A stretch of DNA of 64,000 nt from Bolinopsis microptera. Taxonomy: Eukaryota > Ctenophora > Tentaculata > Lobata > Bolinopsidae. The stretch spans positions 13,375,182-13,439,181 of the forward strand of contig NC_087074.1 of assembly GCF_026151205.1 (NCBI RefSeq), in the 5' to 3' direction. A program made the position numbers and the translations under genes. Positions 62,001 through 64,000 of this stretch are shown here, piece by piece. Under the pieces are notes generated by a model. It had not been told where the DNA came from. It did not search any database and saw only the letters and a program-made list of their open reading frames with translations. Position 1 is the first letter of the stretch. Every line of letters starts with the position of its first letter.

Positions 62001-64000
62001 AATAACGGACCAGCAAAAACGGATGCCAGTTTAAAATATCAGCACTATAGCTAATAGCTATATAATCATAGGCTATAATCTATATACCTTACAAGACATA
62101 TTTATAACGTACGAAATGCGACGGTTTTCCCGAAATTTCGCCATATTCTCGGACCGCCAAAATTTCGGTCGTCGTAATAGAATCCGTCGCATTATTTTTA
62201 GCTCATTCCAATAATTGTGGCTTCATCGATTCATTTTGTTCTTGAAAAGTTAGTGATATGATGGTGGGACAAATAAACACAATATTCCATGATGAATTTA
62301 ATGTCAAGTAATACGCTTATCCGAGAATCTTACTCCTTGGAGTACACTGGAGAACAGCGAGAAACTGAAAGAGTCGAGCCGGACCCCTTAAGTATAGAGG
62401 AAGATGAAGAAATCGATTTATAAGTTTCATTTTGTTTCAACATGATTTTACCGATTTTTAGAAAATTTTGAATTTCCTTTGTGTCAGAAAACAAAATGAT
62501 GAAAAATACCCTTATTTTCTGTGACGTCCGAAATGTGACGGTTTTTGTTCAATTTCGCCATATTTTCGGACCGCCAAAATTTCGGTCGTCGCAAATTGGT
62601 CCGCCACAAAAAAGTCTTGTAAGGTAGTGTATATAGCAATATAGCTCCATGTAACACGTATCAGCAGCAGCAACAGTACATCAGCCGACTAATTAGCACA
62701 CAGTTAACCTATAATGTCCTTAGTAGTTGAGTTAGTACGGGGAAGAAGGGAGGAGGTGATGGCGGTGGTGGTGGCCGGGGGCAAGGTGGTGCTAAGAGTG
62801 GTACTCTTAGCACCCTTCTCAGGTGGGACCTCACGTGTTTTTTGGGGCGTTCTCCTTCCTTTAGAGGAGCTGTCCTCGTCCGTGTAGAATGTGAGGCAGG
62901 GCACGACGATGTGTCCGATTCCTTCTTGTTTGAATAGCTGGTCTTCTCCATCGAATATCTGTAATAATTAATTCCTTGCTTAGGATCCCTCTTGTCAAAA
63001 CAACATCTTTTTAACGGGTAATACAATGTGCTATTCCATCTTGTTCAGCACTCAGCAGTGCTACATTAGAGTTTGATAGAAACAGCATAGAAAACAAACC
63101 TCGACTCTGAAGTTGACATCTGACTTAGAAGTGCTAACTTGAACCGTCGCTGGAGTATCTGCTAAAACATTAACTGCGTACCTAGGAACAATAACGTGAG
63201 AAAATCCAGTTTGTGTAATCAGACTCGCATCTTTACTTCACTTTACCGACAATATGGAAATCAGGATTGAACACGACTTACCTGAACATGATATTGTGTC
63301 TCTCTGGTGTGTAGTATTCCTTGATATCGTTAGTCTCCACACCGGATGAAGCAATGTCCCTGACTGGGGTGAGGAGTTCAGGAGAGTTACCGACCATTCT
63401 CAGTCGGTACTTGCCTCCTGCCAGTGCACCTTCCAATGTCTTACCCTCACACAGGAACGTGTATCCAATCTGTGGAACGGATGTTAAAATTGTCGAAAAT
63501 AGTGATTAAATAAGCAGGAGTAAATCATTTTATTTGTAGGCTAAGAATTTACATATTGATTCGTACAAGTCTGTAATAAATAACCTTGTTGGGTTTAAAC
63601 AGGTAAGGTTTAGGCCGGTTACAGATGGTTGGGATTTCTTTTCCGGTGTCGTTGTCAATAATCCGGAGCAGAAGTCCAGATACTCCAGCAGTAACTGAGA
63701 CTGTAACCATAGCTTCTCTGGTGGCCGTGAACGTTTCCCTAAAACAATATATATATATATAGGTAAAGTTTGAAAAAACTTATAACAGTTTTGCTCAAAA
63801 CTACAATTAAAAATTTGCTTCCAATCATTGTATAACAACATTTATAATAGGTAAAAAACGAAAACATGAACAAGACACCAGAGACTATAAGATAAATTAA
63901 TGTACCTGAATAATAAGAACCAGTTTCTCGCAGGAATATCCCCATGGTTACCATGATGATCAACATAATATGCGCACTTTTCCATGTCTTCTTTGAAAGA
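59053..64000 (-). CDS. ADGB: Androglobin, C-terminal 622 codons in 13 exons (5' part outside window)
   Basis: Minus-strand exons in coding order are 64000-63906 (partial), 63738-63585, 63469-63282, 63181-63100, 62958-62709, 61528-61449, 61339-61231, 60930-60748, 60558-60461, 60306-60157, 60075-59893, 59490-59380 and 59238-59053 (TGA); all phases agree. Landmarks are KEYYTPERHNIMFRYAVNV, a beta-rich VQVSTSKSDVNFRVEV, HRYIVQATVLRDSW, a Lys-rich linker, KPYWLLRV, then DTQREDEIKSIKATWEELQP and GRAAK. These match, as I remember it, the region after the globin module in metazoan androglobins, which are calpain-7-like/globin chimaeras linked to cilia and spermatogenesis. The tail is coiled coil followed by a basic PKSPKGAKKGKK end. 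The globin and protease-like parts are not in the window, so the family call rests on the C-terminal third; another large axonemal protein is the alternative. Confidence 0.75.
62081..62632. mobile_element. DNA-transposon-like element in an androglobin intron
   Basis: ACCTTACAAGAC at the left end (near 62087) is mirrored by GTCTTGTAAGGT at the right (near 62613). Inside, a segment of about 65 bp containing TCGGACCGCCAAAATTTCGG followed by TCGTCG occurs twice in direct orientation (near 62115-62178 and 62536-62593), close to both ends. No transposase frame is present. Confidence 0.6.

Overview
The window is animal (metazoan) genomic DNA, AT-rich, with split genes, GT-AG introns, AATAAA signals, a tRNA-derived SINE, tandem Helitrons, several MITE-like elements and many minisatellites. 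No prokaryotic operon, CRISPR array or rRNA was seen. The gene content (a CCDC81 homologue, a synaptotagmin-like Rab effector and an androglobin) points to a ciliated invertebrate. I cannot fix the phylum from sequence alone.

Layout. (1) 688-12176, plus strand: a complete 12-exon CCDC81 homologue of 789 codons, carrying two HU-like domains and two cysteine clusters. Its introns hold a 1.16 kb TIR element, a pogo-like MITE and a C19 tract. (2) About 12.7-36.3 kb: a gene desert of roughly 23.6 kb. It contains a nest of GC-rich dispersed repeats (13.3-16.9 kb), a SINE (19.3 kb), a 1.6 kb minisatellite of 34-bp units with a duplicated 591-bp block (23.3-24.9 kb), an 11-bp array (25.5-26.2 kb), a long CT microsatellite, a Helitron, and 21-bp and 13-bp arrays. 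(3) 36.3-57.04 kb, plus strand: an 18-exon synaptotagmin-like/rabphilin-type Rab effector (Slp homology domain with an eight-cysteine zinc finger, long linker, C2A and C2B; 1100 aa). It has an unusual 350-residue N-terminal exon and a possible alternative first exon. Two head-to-tail Helitrons lie just upstream. (4) 57.04-59.02 kb: convergent intergenic DNA with a MITE. (5) 59053-64000, minus strand: the last 13 exons (622 codons) of an androglobin gene whose 5' part, including protease-like and globin modules, lies beyond the window.

Exon phases were followed by eye. All three models stay in frame across every junction, and the two complete ones (2370 and 3303 nt) are divisible by three. Boundaries can be off by a base or two where several AGs compete. 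CCDC81 is tied to centrosomes and cilia and androglobin to cilia and sperm; the Slp-type protein links Rab GTPases to membranes. Nothing in the window shows that these three act together.

The most unusual signals are: a tandem array of 5' splice sites in which only the first keeps the C2 domains; four consecutive hairpins plus a cluster of perfect CRE and CACGTG sites in the largest Slp intron; an inverted pair of minisatellite arrays; a foldback element ending about 20 bp before the last Slp exon; and two Helitrons joined exactly end to start.
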